Assembly (NCBI RefSeq): GCF_016811075.1
Contig: NZ_JAFBGL010000006.1
Location: 186,001-250,000 of the forward strand
Length of the DNA: 64,000 nucleotides
Direction of reading: 5' to 3'
DNA from: Oceaniferula flava
GTDB taxonomy: Bacteria > Verrucomicrobiota > Verrucomicrobiia > Verrucomicrobiales > Akkermansiaceae
The translations under genes were made by a program, and so were the position numbers. The notes beneath the pieces were generated by a model. The model was not told the origin of the DNA, searched no databases, and saw only the letters and a list, made by a program, of their open reading frames with translations. Positions 1-8,205 of this stretch are shown here, one piece after another; the stretch's first letter is position 1; every line of letters starts with the position of its first letter.

Positions 1-2
1 GG

Positions 3-533
3 CTGCAATCGTGGGTGTTCTTCTCCGCCGTGGCCTGGCTGCCGACCCTGCTGCAATCGCGCGGGATGGAGGAAATCACCGCGGCGAACTGGGTGGTGAC
101 GATGCAGCTGCTAGGCTGTGCCGCCAGCCTGGTGGTGCCCACCTTGGCGGGTCGGTCCGCCTCCCAAACGGTTTGGACTTCCGTCTGCGCGATCACCGCG
201 ATCCTCGGCTTGATCGGTGTCGTGTTTCTCCCGGGGATAGGCCAGATTTTGTCGTTACTGCTGCTGGGGCTGGGTTTGAATGCCGGTTTTGGCATGGTGC
301 TTCTGGTCATCGCCCTGCGCAGTGAAAGCCCGGAAGTGGCGGCGAGTTTGTCGTCGATGGCTCAGGCGACAGGTTACCTGCTGTCATCGCCTGGGCCGTG
401 GTTGGTGGGTTTGCTGAGCACCACCTCCGGCGGCTGGACGCTGGCATTTGGCGTGGTGATTTTGATGGCCTGCATCGGAGGCGTCGCCGGGTATTTGTCG
501 GGTCGTCCCGGTGAGCTGTCGTTTAACGAATAA
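3..533 (+). CDS. MFS transporter, CynX/NimT-like, C-terminal part
   Basis: The reading frame is already open at base 3, so this is the C-terminal part of a longer gene. The visible 176 residues are very hydrophobic and form about five or six membrane helices. The segment near the window edge (SWVFFSAVAWLPTLLQSRGM) resembles the conserved periplasmic loop of CynX/NimT-type major facilitator transporters, which carry cyanate, nitroimidazole or unknown small anions. The glycine-rich helices and the lack of a soluble C-terminal domain fit the end of the second six-helix bundle. The substrate cannot be deduced. The gene stops at TAA, 66 bases before the next plus-strand gene, with no clear terminator. 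Confidence 0.8.
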   Translation: MQSWVFFSAVAWLPTLLQSRGMEEITAANWVVTMQLLGCAASLVVPTLAGRSASQTVWTSVCAITAILGLIGVVFLPGIGQILSLLLLGLGLNAGFGMVLLVIALRSESPEVAASLSSMAQATGYLLSSPGPWLVGLLSTTSGGWTLAFGVVILMACIGGVAGYLSGRPGELSFNE

Positions 534-599
534 ATTTTGCTGCGAGCGGGCTAGATCCCCGCTAACCTTGCCACTCACACAGCCTCAATCCATTTTTCC

Positions 600-1190
600 A
601 TGCCAGCCGCCAGCCATTCCATTTACGAAGTTTTCGATCACCAAAAACTGGACCTATTCCTCCACTTGTTAGGAGGTCTCGATGCGTCCGAGTCCGTGCT
701 GGTGCTGGTCCATACCCGCGATGTCCTGCACGAGCTGACCTCCGAGTTAGCGCGCGCCGAGGTTTCGGTGGAGTCGGTGCATGGCAATAAGAAGGCGGAG
801 CTGCGCGATCGGGCGCTGAAGGCCTTTGCCGATGGCTCACTGCGCGTGCTGATCACCACGGATGCCGTCGGGCGGAACCTGGATCTGACGGGCGTGCAGC
901 ACGTGATTCGCTACGATTTTCCTGAAAATTCCGAGAGCTACGGCTACTACGCCGAGCTCGCCGCCGGCCAGGTGATCAGCCTGATGCTACCGAAACAGGC
1001 GACCCAGCTGGCGAAATTGGAAAGTGCCCACGGCGCGGCAATTCCGCTGCTCATGGCCGAGGGATTCCCCTACGCCAGCCAGCCGGACCACAGCAAGTCG
1101 CCACGGAAAAAGGGAGGCAAGGCGAAGGGCATCCGATCGAAGCCGCTGCAGAATAAAAAACCCAAGCTCAAGAACAAGCGGGGCCGCTAG
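600..1190 (+). CDS. Stand-alone helicase C-terminal (RecA2-like) domain protein
   Basis: This 196-residue protein contains only the second RecA-like domain of a superfamily 2 RNA helicase. Motif IV is seen as VLVLVHTRD near residues 34-42, and motif V as LITTDAVGRNLDL near residues 83-95. Motif VI, normally HRxGRxGR, is replaced by YYAELAAG, so the arginine fingers are missing. There is no Walker A or DEAD domain upstream: an in-frame TAG lies at 552. The tail from about residue 160 is rich in Lys/Arg/Ser, like the RNA-binding tails of DEAD-box proteins. It probably cannot hydrolyse ATP alone. It may be a helicase remnant or an RNA-binding accessory protein. It ends 23 bases from the convergent phosphatase gene. 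Confidence 0.75.
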   Translation: MPAASHSIYEVFDHQKLDLFLHLLGGLDASESVLVLVHTRDVLHELTSELARAEVSVESVHGNKKAELRDRALKAFADGSLRVLITTDAVGRNLDLTGVQHVIRYDFPENSESYGYYAELAAGQVISLMLPKQATQLAKLESAHGAAIPLLMAEGFPYASQPDHSKSPRKKGGKAKGIRSKPLQNKKPKLKNKRGR

Positions 1191-1212
1191 TGGCGCGGTC
1201 GTTTAAGCCGGT

Positions 1213-2655
1213 TTAGATCTCCACTTTTTCAAGGATCTTACCCTCTGGATCGATCAGGCGGAAGGTGACCTTGTGCTGTCCATTTTCGACCCTAAACTCC
1301 AGTTCACCGAGGGCCCAGAAGCCAACGCCGCGGTAGGCAAAGAGCTGCGTCGAGCGATCTTTGGCTACGCCGCCGCCGGGAACGCCACCTAGAGCGCCAA
1401 CGCCGAACTCGATGAGGTCCTTGCCATTGGGACGTTTGATTCGGAAGGCATGGGCACCGTGGCGATCGCCGGAGAAGAGCAGCACTTTTTTGTCCTCCAA
1501 GCCGTCGATCAGCTGGTAGATTTCCTCCCGACCTTCACGATCCCAGGTGCCCCAGCTGTCTTTGCCCTGAGAGATGTAATCGCTCCACATAGTGCCACTG
1601 CTGATGAGAATGACGGGGGATTGGGACTCCTTGAGAGTTTTTTTGAGCCAGTCGGTTTGGTCTTTTCCGAGGAAGGAATACAGCTGCCCTTGTTTCTCGT
1701 GACTGCGGCACGAGCGGGTATCGAGCATGATCAGTTGGGTATCGCCGATGACGGTTTGAAAATAGATGCCCTCGCGTGGGATGTCGCTTTCAGGGTTGTT
1801 CCACATGCGTTTCCAGTTCTTCCGCATGGCCTTCACGGGGATGGGGGTGGAGCTTTTCGCGTGATAGTCGCCCGAGGTGTCGTTGCCGAAGTAATCGTGA
1901 TCGTCCCAGGAGGTATAGGTCGGCACGTTGGCGGCGAGTCGCTGCCAGACCGGGGAGACATCGCGCAGTAGGTAGTCGATGTTGCGCGTGGGGATCGTCT
2001 TCCGACCATCCACCGCCAAGTCGCCTAGCAGAACCATGGCGCGGTTGCCGCGTTGCCGCACCATGTCCAGCAGCTCAGGGCGGTGCAGGCCGATCTTGTG
2101 GAAGTCGGCGCCGATGGCAATCTTGTAGGAAGCCGCGCTTCCGGCAGCCGGGGCGGTGGTGAACTTGCCGCTGCCGAGTGAGACTCCCTGGTCGTTAAAA
2201 ATTTCGTAGCTGTAGGCGGTATCGGCTTTCAGTCCGCTGCAAGCCACAGTGTTGATGCGTTTTTTGTCGTCCTGGACGAACTCCTGTTGGCTGCCGGAGG
2301 CGCTGAGCACCACCTTGAGGCCAGTGGGCACTGGGCTGTGAACTTTGATGCTGACACCCGAATCGCTGATGGTGCCGAGCATGGGACTGCCGATGATGGC
2401 GTGGCCGTATTTCTGACAGACCTTTGCAAGCTGGTCGGCGTCCTCGGCCAAGATGGCCGCGCGTGCCTCGGTGTAGAATGCCTGCACCTCCTTCGGCTGA
2501 TCTTCGAACTGGTTGAGGATTTTCAAATCGATGACCGTGCGGCCGTCATGGGCTTCTCTCAAGCTCACAAACTTGGGGTCCTTGGGGCCGGGAACTTTGG
2601 CAAGGCAGGGTGCGACTGCGGTGCAAGCTGCGAGGAAAACAAACAAAGATTTCAT
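1213..2655 (-). CDS. Secreted PhoD-like alkaline phosphatase family protein
   Basis: The chosen start (ATG at 2655) gives a clean signal peptide, MKSLFVFLAACTAVAPCLA; the longer frame adds an implausible Arg-rich leader. After a mixed N-terminal region there is a fibronectin-like stretch and then a metallophosphoesterase domain. The metal-binding pattern is recognisable: GADFHK, LLGDLAVDG, and WDDHDYFGND, which corresponds to the PhoD WDDHE/DHDY motif, followed by SGDRHGAH near the C-terminus. PhoD-type enzymes hydrolyse phosphomonoesters or diesters outside the cytoplasm, usually to scavenge phosphate. At 480 residues the length suits the family. No Pho-box-like promoter was identified. The substrate is inferred from family only. 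Confidence 0.85.
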   Translation of the reverse strand: MKSLFVFLAACTAVAPCLAKVPGPKDPKFVSLREAHDGRTVIDLKILNQFEDQPKEVQAFYTEARAAILAEDADQLAKVCQKYGHAIIGSPMLGTISDSGVSIKVHSPVPTGLKVVLSASGSQQEFVQDDKKRINTVACSGLKADTAYSYEIFNDQGVSLGSGKFTTAPAAGSAASYKIAIGADFHKIGLHRPELLDMVRQRGNRAMVLLGDLAVDGRKTIPTRNIDYLLRDVSPVWQRLAANVPTYTSWDDHDYFGNDTSGDYHAKSSTPIPVKAMRKNWKRMWNNPESDIPREGIYFQTVIGDTQLIMLDTRSCRSHEKQGQLYSFLGKDQTDWLKKTLKESQSPVILISSGTMWSDYISQGKDSWGTWDREGREEIYQLIDGLEDKKVLLFSGDRHGAHAFRIKRPNGKDLIEFGVGALGGVPGGGVAKDRSTQLFAYRGVGFWALGELEFRVENGQHKVTFRLIDPEGKILEKVEI

Positions 2656-2756
2656 AATGCGCAAGATACTGTGGATCGCTGGCCATTCTTGCACCGGATG
2701 CCTGCGCGTTCTCTCACTTGCCAAGTCCGCAGGCTTTCACTAGCGTGCCGACCGTC

Positions 2757-3434
2757 ATGAGAACATTAGCCATCGGAGACATACATGGATGCATCGCCCC
2801 CCTGAAACAGCTCTGGGAAGTGATCGATCCCCAACCTGAGGACCGCATTATTTTTATGGGAGATTACGTCGACCGTGGTCCGGATTCCAAAGGGGTGATT
2901 GATTTTCTGATCGAGCTGCAGCAACAGGATTTCAACATCACTCTGCTCTCTGGCAACCATGAGGAGAAGTTCGCGCTCTCACGGATCGACAAAACTGATC
3001 TGGCGCATTGGTTGGAGGCTTGGGGTGGCGTGGAGACCTTGGAATCCTATGGCCCGGGTGGCATGGACGATGTGCCGGCGTCGCACTGGGAGTTTGTCCG
3101 CACACTGAAACCCTACGTGGAAACCGACAGCCATATCTTCGTGCACGCCAACCTGGAGGCGGATGTGCCGCTCAGCGAGCAGCTGCCATTCACCATGATT
3201 CATAAGAAGTTCGGCACGCCAAAACCCCACATGTCCGGCAAGGTCATGATCTGCGGCCACACCGCCCAGAAGAACCATGTGCCACTGAATCTGGGGCACG
3301 CCGTGTGCATCGATACCGACCCTGGTCGTGGCGGCTGGCTCACCTGTCTTGAGGTGGAAACCAGTCACTACTGGCAAGTGAACGCCGAGGGCGAGGTGCG
3401 CGAAGCCGAGCTCGGAGAGCCTGAATCGATCTGA
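2757..3434 (+). CDS. Serine/threonine protein phosphatase, PP1/bacteriophage lambda type
   Basis: This is a 225-residue cytoplasmic metallophosphoesterase. The three signature motifs are intact: GDIHG near residues 7-11, GDYVDRG near 39-45, and GNHE near 69-72. C-terminal His residues appear in ICGHTAQ. These ligate the two metal ions that activate water for dephosphorylation. The family includes bacterial PrpA/PrpB and the lambda phosphatase. The ATG at 2757 places GDIHG at the usual distance from the N-terminus, so it was chosen over the upstream in-frame start. The gene diverges from the PhoD-like gene about 100 bases away. Targets could be phosphoproteins or nucleotides (ApaH-like); the length favours a protein phosphatase. 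Confidence 0.85.
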   Translation: MRTLAIGDIHGCIAPLKQLWEVIDPQPEDRIIFMGDYVDRGPDSKGVIDFLIELQQQDFNITLLSGNHEEKFALSRIDKTDLAHWLEAWGGVETLESYGPGGMDDVPASHWEFVRTLKPYVETDSHIFVHANLEADVPLSEQLPFTMIHKKFGTPKPHMSGKVMICGHTAQKNHVPLNLGHAVCIDTDPGRGGWLTCLEVETSHYWQVNAEGEVREAELGEPESI

Positions 3435-3446
3435 GCTGGCTGACGG

Positions 3447-4838
3447 TTAGGAATCGGACGGCTTGCCGAGGTGGATCAGCTTTTTGTTGATGAATTCCAG
3501 GATGCCGAGCTGCGAGAGTTCGCGGCCGTAGCCTGAATTCTTTGTGCCGCCGAAGGGGAGTTCGGCTTGGGACTTTGTCGGGCGGTTGATGAACACCATG
3601 CCGGTGTCGATTTGCTCCGCCACTTTGCGTGCTCGCTCGATGTCCGCACTGAACACGGAGCCGCCGAGGCCGTAGGACGAGTGGTTGGCGAGCTCGATGG
3701 CTTCGGCTTCATCCTTCACCACGTAGACGGTGGCCACGGGACCGAACAGCTCTTCATCAAAGGTGGGCATGTCCGGTGTCACATCGGTGAGAATAGTGGG
3801 CTGGTAGAACGCTCCTTTTTCCAAAGCACCCTCGGTAGCTCGACCGCCGCCGGTGACCACGGTGGCACCGGCATCGATGGATCTCTGAACCTGCTCGGCG
3901 AGTCGCACCGCGGCGCCTTCGGTGGAGAGCGGGCCGAGGTCGGTGCTGTCGTCGAGCGGATCGCCCAGCGTCATGGACTCGACCTGTTTTTTAAATCCCT
4001 CGAGGAAGGATTCGGCGAGTGGCTCGACCACGATAAAGCGTTTCGATGCCACGCAGGACTGGCCGTTGTTCACCATACGGCCTTTCACCGCCATCTTCAC
4101 AACCTGATCCAAGTCCGCGTCATCGAGGACGATGAAGGCATCATTGCCGCCGAGCTCGAGCACCGAGCGCTTGATGTTCTTTCCTGCCTCTGCAGCCACC
4201 GAGGCACCGGCAGCTTCGCTTCCTGTTAGGGAGACGCCGGCGATTTTATCATCCCCGATGATGGTGGCGACAAACTCCGAGGGGATGAACAAATTGGTGA
4301 ACACGCCTTGCGGAAATCCACACTGCGTGAACAGCTTCTCAATGGCTTTGGCACACTGGGGAACGCAGCTGGCGTGTTTGATTAAGCAGGTATTGCCGGC
4401 CATGATGTTAGGGGTGGCAAATCGGATGACCTGGTAGAAGGGGAAGTTCCACGGCATAACTCCCAGAAGTGCCCCAATCGGCGCATGCTGAATATAGGCA
4501 TCGGCGTCCTCCACATCCATCGGTTGATCGGCGAGAAATTCCTCGGCCCCATTGGCGTAGAACTCCGCGATGTGGGCGCAGTATTCAATTTCTCCCATCG
4601 CCTCTTCCAGACGTTTGCCCATTTCCAGGGAAATCATCTTGGCGTATTCTGTCTGGTATTCGCGCAGTCGGGCCGACAGCTTGAGCATCATCTTTTTACG
4701 ATAGTCAAAGCTGGTTTGGCGCCAGGAACCGAAGGCATCGTGGGCGGTCGAGACGGCTTGCATCGCCTCCTCCCTGGTCATGGGTTCAAAGGTTTTCAGG
4801 ACTTCGCCGTTGGTGGGATTGATGGACCTAATTGACAT
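3447..4838 (-). CDS. NAD(P)-dependent aldehyde dehydrogenase, succinate-semialdehyde dehydrogenase type
   Basis: A complete aldehyde dehydrogenase of 463 residues. The catalytic cysteine is C262 in the NNGQSCVASKRF motif and the general base is E228 in LELGGNDAF. The cofactor-binding turn is GSEAAG near residues 206-211, and the MPWNFPFYQ segment near 128-136 is typical. The short length, lacking the N-terminal extension of E. coli GabD, matches the Sad/GabD2 group that oxidises succinate semialdehyde to succinate. Substrate assignment is by family resemblance. It is a single gene, convergent with the Ser/Thr phosphatase (12-base gap) and divergent from yjdM. Confidence 0.85.
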   Translation of the reverse strand: MSIRSINPTNGEVLKTFEPMTREEAMQAVSTAHDAFGSWRQTSFDYRKKMMLKLSARLREYQTEYAKMISLEMGKRLEEAMGEIEYCAHIAEFYANGAEEFLADQPMDVEDADAYIQHAPIGALLGVMPWNFPFYQVIRFATPNIMAGNTCLIKHASCVPQCAKAIEKLFTQCGFPQGVFTNLFIPSEFVATIIGDDKIAGVSLTGSEAAGASVAAEAGKNIKRSVLELGGNDAFIVLDDADLDQVVKMAVKGRMVNNGQSCVASKRFIVVEPLAESFLEGFKKQVESMTLGDPLDDSTDLGPLSTEGAAVRLAEQVQRSIDAGATVVTGGGRATEGALEKGAFYQPTILTDVTPDMPTFDEELFGPVATVYVVKDEAEAIELANHSSYGLGGSVFSADIERARKVAEQIDTGMVFINRPTKSQAELPFGGTKNSGYGRELSQLGILEFINKKLIHLGKPSDS

Positions 4839-4944
4839 ATCTTACCCATAAGCCCTCGATCATGGTCGGTCAAAAAATTTGATCGTCTTACGCGCTATAT
4901 AACTCCGGACTTGTTAGTTGGGGGATTTTTGTATAGCTCGGGCC

Positions 4945-5289
4945 ATGGCTACGATTTCTTGTCCGATTTGCACTGTTGATGATGTCCTTGAACATAAAGA
5001 TAAATACGAATGCATGACCTGTGGTCACGAGTGGGATAAAGAGGTGACCGAGGAAGAGGATGCCGATGAGGAGCGCGTGGTCAAGGACGCCTACGGCAAT
5101 GTGCTCGAAACCGGCGACGTGGTTCAGATGATCAAAGACCTGAAGCTCAAAGGAACTTCTAAAGTCCTGAAAAGTGGGATGAAATCCAAGCCGATCCGCA
5201 TCGTCGACGGCGACCACGAAATCGACTGCCGCATGGACGGTGTCTCGATTGCGCTGAAGGCTCAGTTTGTCAAGAAGGTGCAGAAATAG
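4945..5289 (+). CDS. yjdM: Zinc-ribbon YjdM/PhnA family protein
   Basis: A 114-residue cytoplasmic protein. The N-terminal zinc ribbon has two Cys pairs, CPIC at residues 6-9 and CMTCGHEW near 22-29. A highly acidic linker follows, and then a compact C-terminal beta domain (GNVLETGDVVQMIKDLKLKG) characteristic of YjdM, formerly called PhnA. The old phosphonate-use assignment is doubtful; the family role is unknown. The start at 4945 is chosen because MATISCPIC matches the family N-terminus. The stop lies only three bases from the stop of the convergent unknown gene. Confidence 0.88.
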   Translation: MATISCPICTVDDVLEHKDKYECMTCGHEWDKEVTEEEDADEERVVKDAYGNVLETGDVVQMIKDLKLKGTSKVLKSGMKSKPIRIVDGDHEIDCRMDGVSIALKAQFVKKVQK

Positions 5290-5292
5290 CGC

Positions 5293-5787
5293 CTAGCTCG
5301 TCTCGCGTGATTCCACCGTCAGCACGCCTCGCCAATCGCGGCGCAGGCGGATCCGTTCGCGCACCCGGTCTTTCGATTTCAGTCCTCCGTATTCGATGCT
5401 GAGGTCTGCGCTCATGCGGCGGATTTGCATCTTGGTGAAGCGCAGCACCGGGTCACGTTTCTCCCGGAGGAAGCAGAACAACGGCACATCGTGCTGGTCG
5501 GCATTCCACAGATAAGTGGCAGGAGGAAAATCATCGATCTCCGCGAGCGCCATGAAGACCTCGCGCAGTTCCGTCTCCGTGTGCTCCTTGGTGAGCCGAC
5601 GCACTGCCGATTTGCATCGCCAGCTTTCCATCAGTGCGAGCTTGGGATCGGCGCGGTCTTCTTCGATCTCGCGCAGTGCTAACAGAAATTGCTGACGCAT
5701 GCCCTCGATCCATTGCTCGCGGGTGATTTCACCGGATTGATACCAGGCAAACAGACGGTTGGGCGACGGCAGGTTACGCGGATTCAT
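5293..5787 (-). CDS. Protein of unknown function, 164 residues
   Basis: No family recognised. The protein is soluble, with no signal peptide or membrane segment, and is rich in Arg and Glu. The N-terminal half (residues 10-90) looks alpha-helical, including LFAWYQSGEITREQWIEGMR, and the C-terminal half is more basic with alternating charge. A repeated pattern of acidic and basic residues suggests a cytoplasmic, possibly nucleic-acid-associated protein, but this is speculation. It lies 29 bases downstream of the pseudouridine synthase on the same strand, so the two may be co-transcribed. Confidence 0.7.
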   Translation of the reverse strand: MNPRNLPSPNRLFAWYQSGEITREQWIEGMRQQFLLALREIEEDRADPKLALMESWRCKSAVRRLTKEHTETELREVFMALAEIDDFPPATYLWNADQHDVPLFCFLREKRDPVLRFTKMQIRRMSADLSIEYGGLKSKDRVRERIRLRRDWRGVLTVESRETS

Positions 5788-5816
5788 GTGAGGACTAGCT
5801 TATCATTGATCGCCGA

Positions 5817-6515
5817 TTATGCGAGTTCGGGAAAACATTGCGCGAAGGAGGGATCGACCGGTGCATGGATGCTGATGGTGTCGTTACTGATCGGATGGCA
5901 AAAGCGGATCCCTTGCGACTGGAGTAGCATTCGACTGCCGGTGCCGAGCTGTTCGCCCAAGCGATTGCAGCGGTCGATGCCGCCGTAGCGGTAGTCGCCA
6001 ACGATGGGTAAGCCGATATGTTCCAGGTGCCGACGAATCTGGTGGTAGCGGCCGGTGTGAGGGGTGGCCTCGATCAATGAGAGGGTGTCGGCCTGTTCTC
6101 CGGCGAGGGCATTTGGCTGGCGAGAGCTCATCAGCCTGAAGCTGGTGTGGGCCTCGCGGATCGGTTGGGTCTCTGATTTCTGAATCGGCTCGCGGCACTC
6201 CCATGCGTTCTGCTTAGGGATGCCATTGACTACCGCCCAGTAGGTCTTCTGCACCTCGTGACGTTCCAGCGCGCGGTGCAGGTGCTTGGCGACCACGGAG
6301 TCGATGCCAAAGAGCAGCACCCCGGTGGTGGGGCGATCGATGCGGTGCACGTTATACACTTTCCGCCCAATCTGATCGCGGAGAATCTTCATCGTTACCA
6401 GGTCGCCATCCTGAGGGGCGTCCGCGGGGTGCACCAGGTGCCCGGCAGGTTTATCGACGGCGATCAGCCAATCGTCCTGATAGAGAATCGGCAGTGGTGG
6501 GATCTCGGTTTCCAT
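5817..6515 (-). CDS. truC: RluA-family pseudouridine synthase, TruC-like
   Basis: Converts uridine to pseudouridine in RNA. The catalytic Asp lies in HRIDRPTTGVLLF. The preceding segment LIAVDKPAGHLVHP and the later HTGRYHQIRRHLEHIG and PIVGDYRYG motifs are all standard for the RluA family. The HRIDRPTTGVLL form and the short length without an S4 domain are closest to TruC, which modifies tRNA U65. The start METEIPPLPILY at 6515 is favoured, though an in-frame ATG at 6554 exists. No S4 domain is seen. The gene diverges from the anchored methyltransferase downstream on the plus strand. Confidence 0.8.
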   Translation of the reverse strand: METEIPPLPILYQDDWLIAVDKPAGHLVHPADAPQDGDLVTMKILRDQIGRKVYNVHRIDRPTTGVLLFGIDSVVAKHLHRALERHEVQKTYWAVVNGIPKQNAWECREPIQKSETQPIREAHTSFRLMSSRQPNALAGEQADTLSLIEATPHTGRYHQIRRHLEHIGLPIVGDYRYGGIDRCNRLGEQLGTGSRMLLQSQGIRFCHPISNDTISIHAPVDPSFAQCFPELA

Positions 6516-6625
6516 GGGCGCCGTGAACATGGCGGCAGACGCTGAAGATTTCAACCCCGACGACTACCGAGCTCGCTTTTTGATTGCCCGTGGGGGTGGA
6601 GTCGGCAGGATATCGGTCCACGCCC

Positions 6626-7408
6626 ATGGACGCCTACACCCAGAAACGCCTGCTGATCCTTACGCTTCTGTTAGGAGGAGTGATCGGTGGTATGATGTCG
6701 CTCAGCGATAAGGTGAAGCGTGAAAATGCGGCGGCTGAGGACGAGTCGACAGCCATCTCCTTCACCCCCACCCCCTATGATTACCAACTGCGTGAACCGT
6801 CAACGGATGGCACGGGGAAAATCTACATGGGCCGCGAAATCTCCCAGGTGATGGGGCATGAGGGGATCGATTGGCTTGAGCGCTCGACCCGCGAGCAGGA
6901 AGAAAACCCAAAGCGGGCAGTGCAGGGGCTGACGCTGAAACCGGATGCGGTGGTGGCCGACATCGGTGCCGGCTCTGGCTACTACACCTTTCGCATTGCA
7001 CCCTTGGTGCCGGAGGGCAAGGTGATCGGGGTGGATGTTCAGCCTGAGATGGTGGCCTATCTTTATCAAAAAAGTCAGCAGCTGGCAGTGACCAACGTGG
7101 AAGCGCATTTGGGAAACGTGGATAACATCCGTCTGCCCGAGGCCTCACTGGATGCGGCGATCTTGGTGGATGCCTACCACGAATTTTCTCATCCCAACGA
7201 GGTGATGCAGTCGGTTTACCACGCGATGAAACCGGGTGGTCGGCTTTACTTGTTAGAATACCGGGCGGAAGACGACAGCGTGCCGATCAAGCCGCTGCAC
7301 AAGATGTCGCAAGCGCAGGCGATCAAAGAAATGGAAGCGGTCGGTTTCCGTCACCTGCGCACCGAGGATTTTCTTCCGTGGCAGCATTTCATCGTCTTTG
7401 AGAAGTAG
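6626..7408 (+). CDS. Class I SAM-dependent methyltransferase with N-terminal membrane segment
   Basis: The SAM-binding motif I is VVADIGAGSGYYTFRIAP, followed by VIGVDVQPEM (motif II) and MKPGGRLYLLEYR (post-motif). The protein is 260 residues from the ATG at 6626. Residues 8-26 (RLLILTLLLGGVIGGMMSL) form a single membrane segment or uncleaved signal anchor, with charged residues on both sides. A SAM enzyme outside the cytoplasm would lack cofactor, so the domain may face inward as a tail behind an N-out anchor. The substrate is unknown. The start is chosen because the longer frame begins with an unlikely GTG in the opposite gene's leader. Confidence 0.78.
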   Translation: MDAYTQKRLLILTLLLGGVIGGMMSLSDKVKRENAAAEDESTAISFTPTPYDYQLREPSTDGTGKIYMGREISQVMGHEGIDWLERSTREQEENPKRAVQGLTLKPDAVVADIGAGSGYYTFRIAPLVPEGKVIGVDVQPEMVAYLYQKSQQLAVTNVEAHLGNVDNIRLPEASLDAAILVDAYHEFSHPNEVMQSVYHAMKPGGRLYLLEYRAEDDSVPIKPLHKMSQAQAIKEMEAVGFRHLRTEDFLPWQHFIVFEK

Positions 7409-7458
7409 CGGGCGCTAATTTCCTGTGCTTTCCAGTCGATGCGGAATACAAGGCCTGC

Positions 7459-8193
7459 ATGCGACCGCTCTTTGAAGAAATCGATTACCAGTCCACGCCC
7501 TTGGGCGATGTTATTTTACGTCGCCGCACCATGATGACGCTGGATAACTTGGAAGTCTACGAGATCATGCTCGGTGAGGATTTCCTGATGTCGAGTTTGT
7601 TCACGGTGGTGGAAGAAGAGCTGTCGCGGCTCGGTCTCGCTGCCACCCAGAAGGTCTTTCCTGACACCAAGCTGGATGTGGTGGTCGGTGGTCTGGGGCT
7701 TGGCTACACCGCCAAAGTGGCCCTCGATCATGCCTCGGTAGGCTCGCTCAATGTGGTCGATTATTTACAACCGGTGATCGACTGGCATCAGCGCGGACTG
7801 GTGCCGCTCGGCCCGGAACTCACCGCCGATCCACGCTGTCGTTTTGTTCATGGCGACTTTTTCAAATGCGCCCTCAGCGATGGTCCGGGTTTCGATCCGG
7901 ATGACGCCGGGATGAAGTTTCACGCGGTGCTTCTCGACATCGATCACTCGCCAGACCATTTGCTCAATGAGGCGCATGGCAACTTCTATCAGGCGGAAGG
8001 GCTCAAGCAGCTGGCTGGCCGACTGCACGATGGCGGCGTGTTCGGGCTGTGGTCCGATGACCCGCCTGAGGAAAAGTTCATGGCAGCGCTGAACGAGGTG
8101 TTTGCCTCGGTGGAGACCTACGTGGTGCCCTTCAAGAACCCGATCTTGGGTCGCGACTCGGAGAGCACGGTCTACGTCGCCCGACGCGCCTAG
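7459..8193 (+). CDS. Spermidine synthase-like SAM-fold protein
   Basis: A 244-residue soluble protein with the spermidine synthase/methyltransferase Rossmann core: LDVVVGGLGLGYTAKVAL as the glycine-rich loop, VVDYLQPVIDWHQ as the acidic ribose-binding strand, and FHAVLLDIDHSP as the catalytic strand. The N-terminal beta domain is short. True SpeE proteins carry a D(T/S)xDP motif; here it reads DIDHSP, so polyamine synthesis is uncertain and a methyltransferase role is possible. It follows the anchored methyltransferase by 50 bases and may be co-transcribed with it. The stop is 12 bases from the convergent unknown gene. Confidence 0.75.
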   Translation: MRPLFEEIDYQSTPLGDVILRRRTMMTLDNLEVYEIMLGEDFLMSSLFTVVEEELSRLGLAATQKVFPDTKLDVVVGGLGLGYTAKVALDHASVGSLNVVDYLQPVIDWHQRGLVPLGPELTADPRCRFVHGDFFKCALSDGPGFDPDDAGMKFHAVLLDIDHSPDHLLNEAHGNFYQAEGLKQLAGRLHDGGVFGLWSDDPPEEKFMAALNEVFASVETYVVPFKNPILGRDSESTVYVARRA

Positions 8194-8205
8194 GCGACTC
8201 GCTGA

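Noticed and set aside
1450-1971. 173-codon open frame on the plus strand
   Set aside because: It is antisense to the PhoD-like gene, whose metal-binding motifs are intact.
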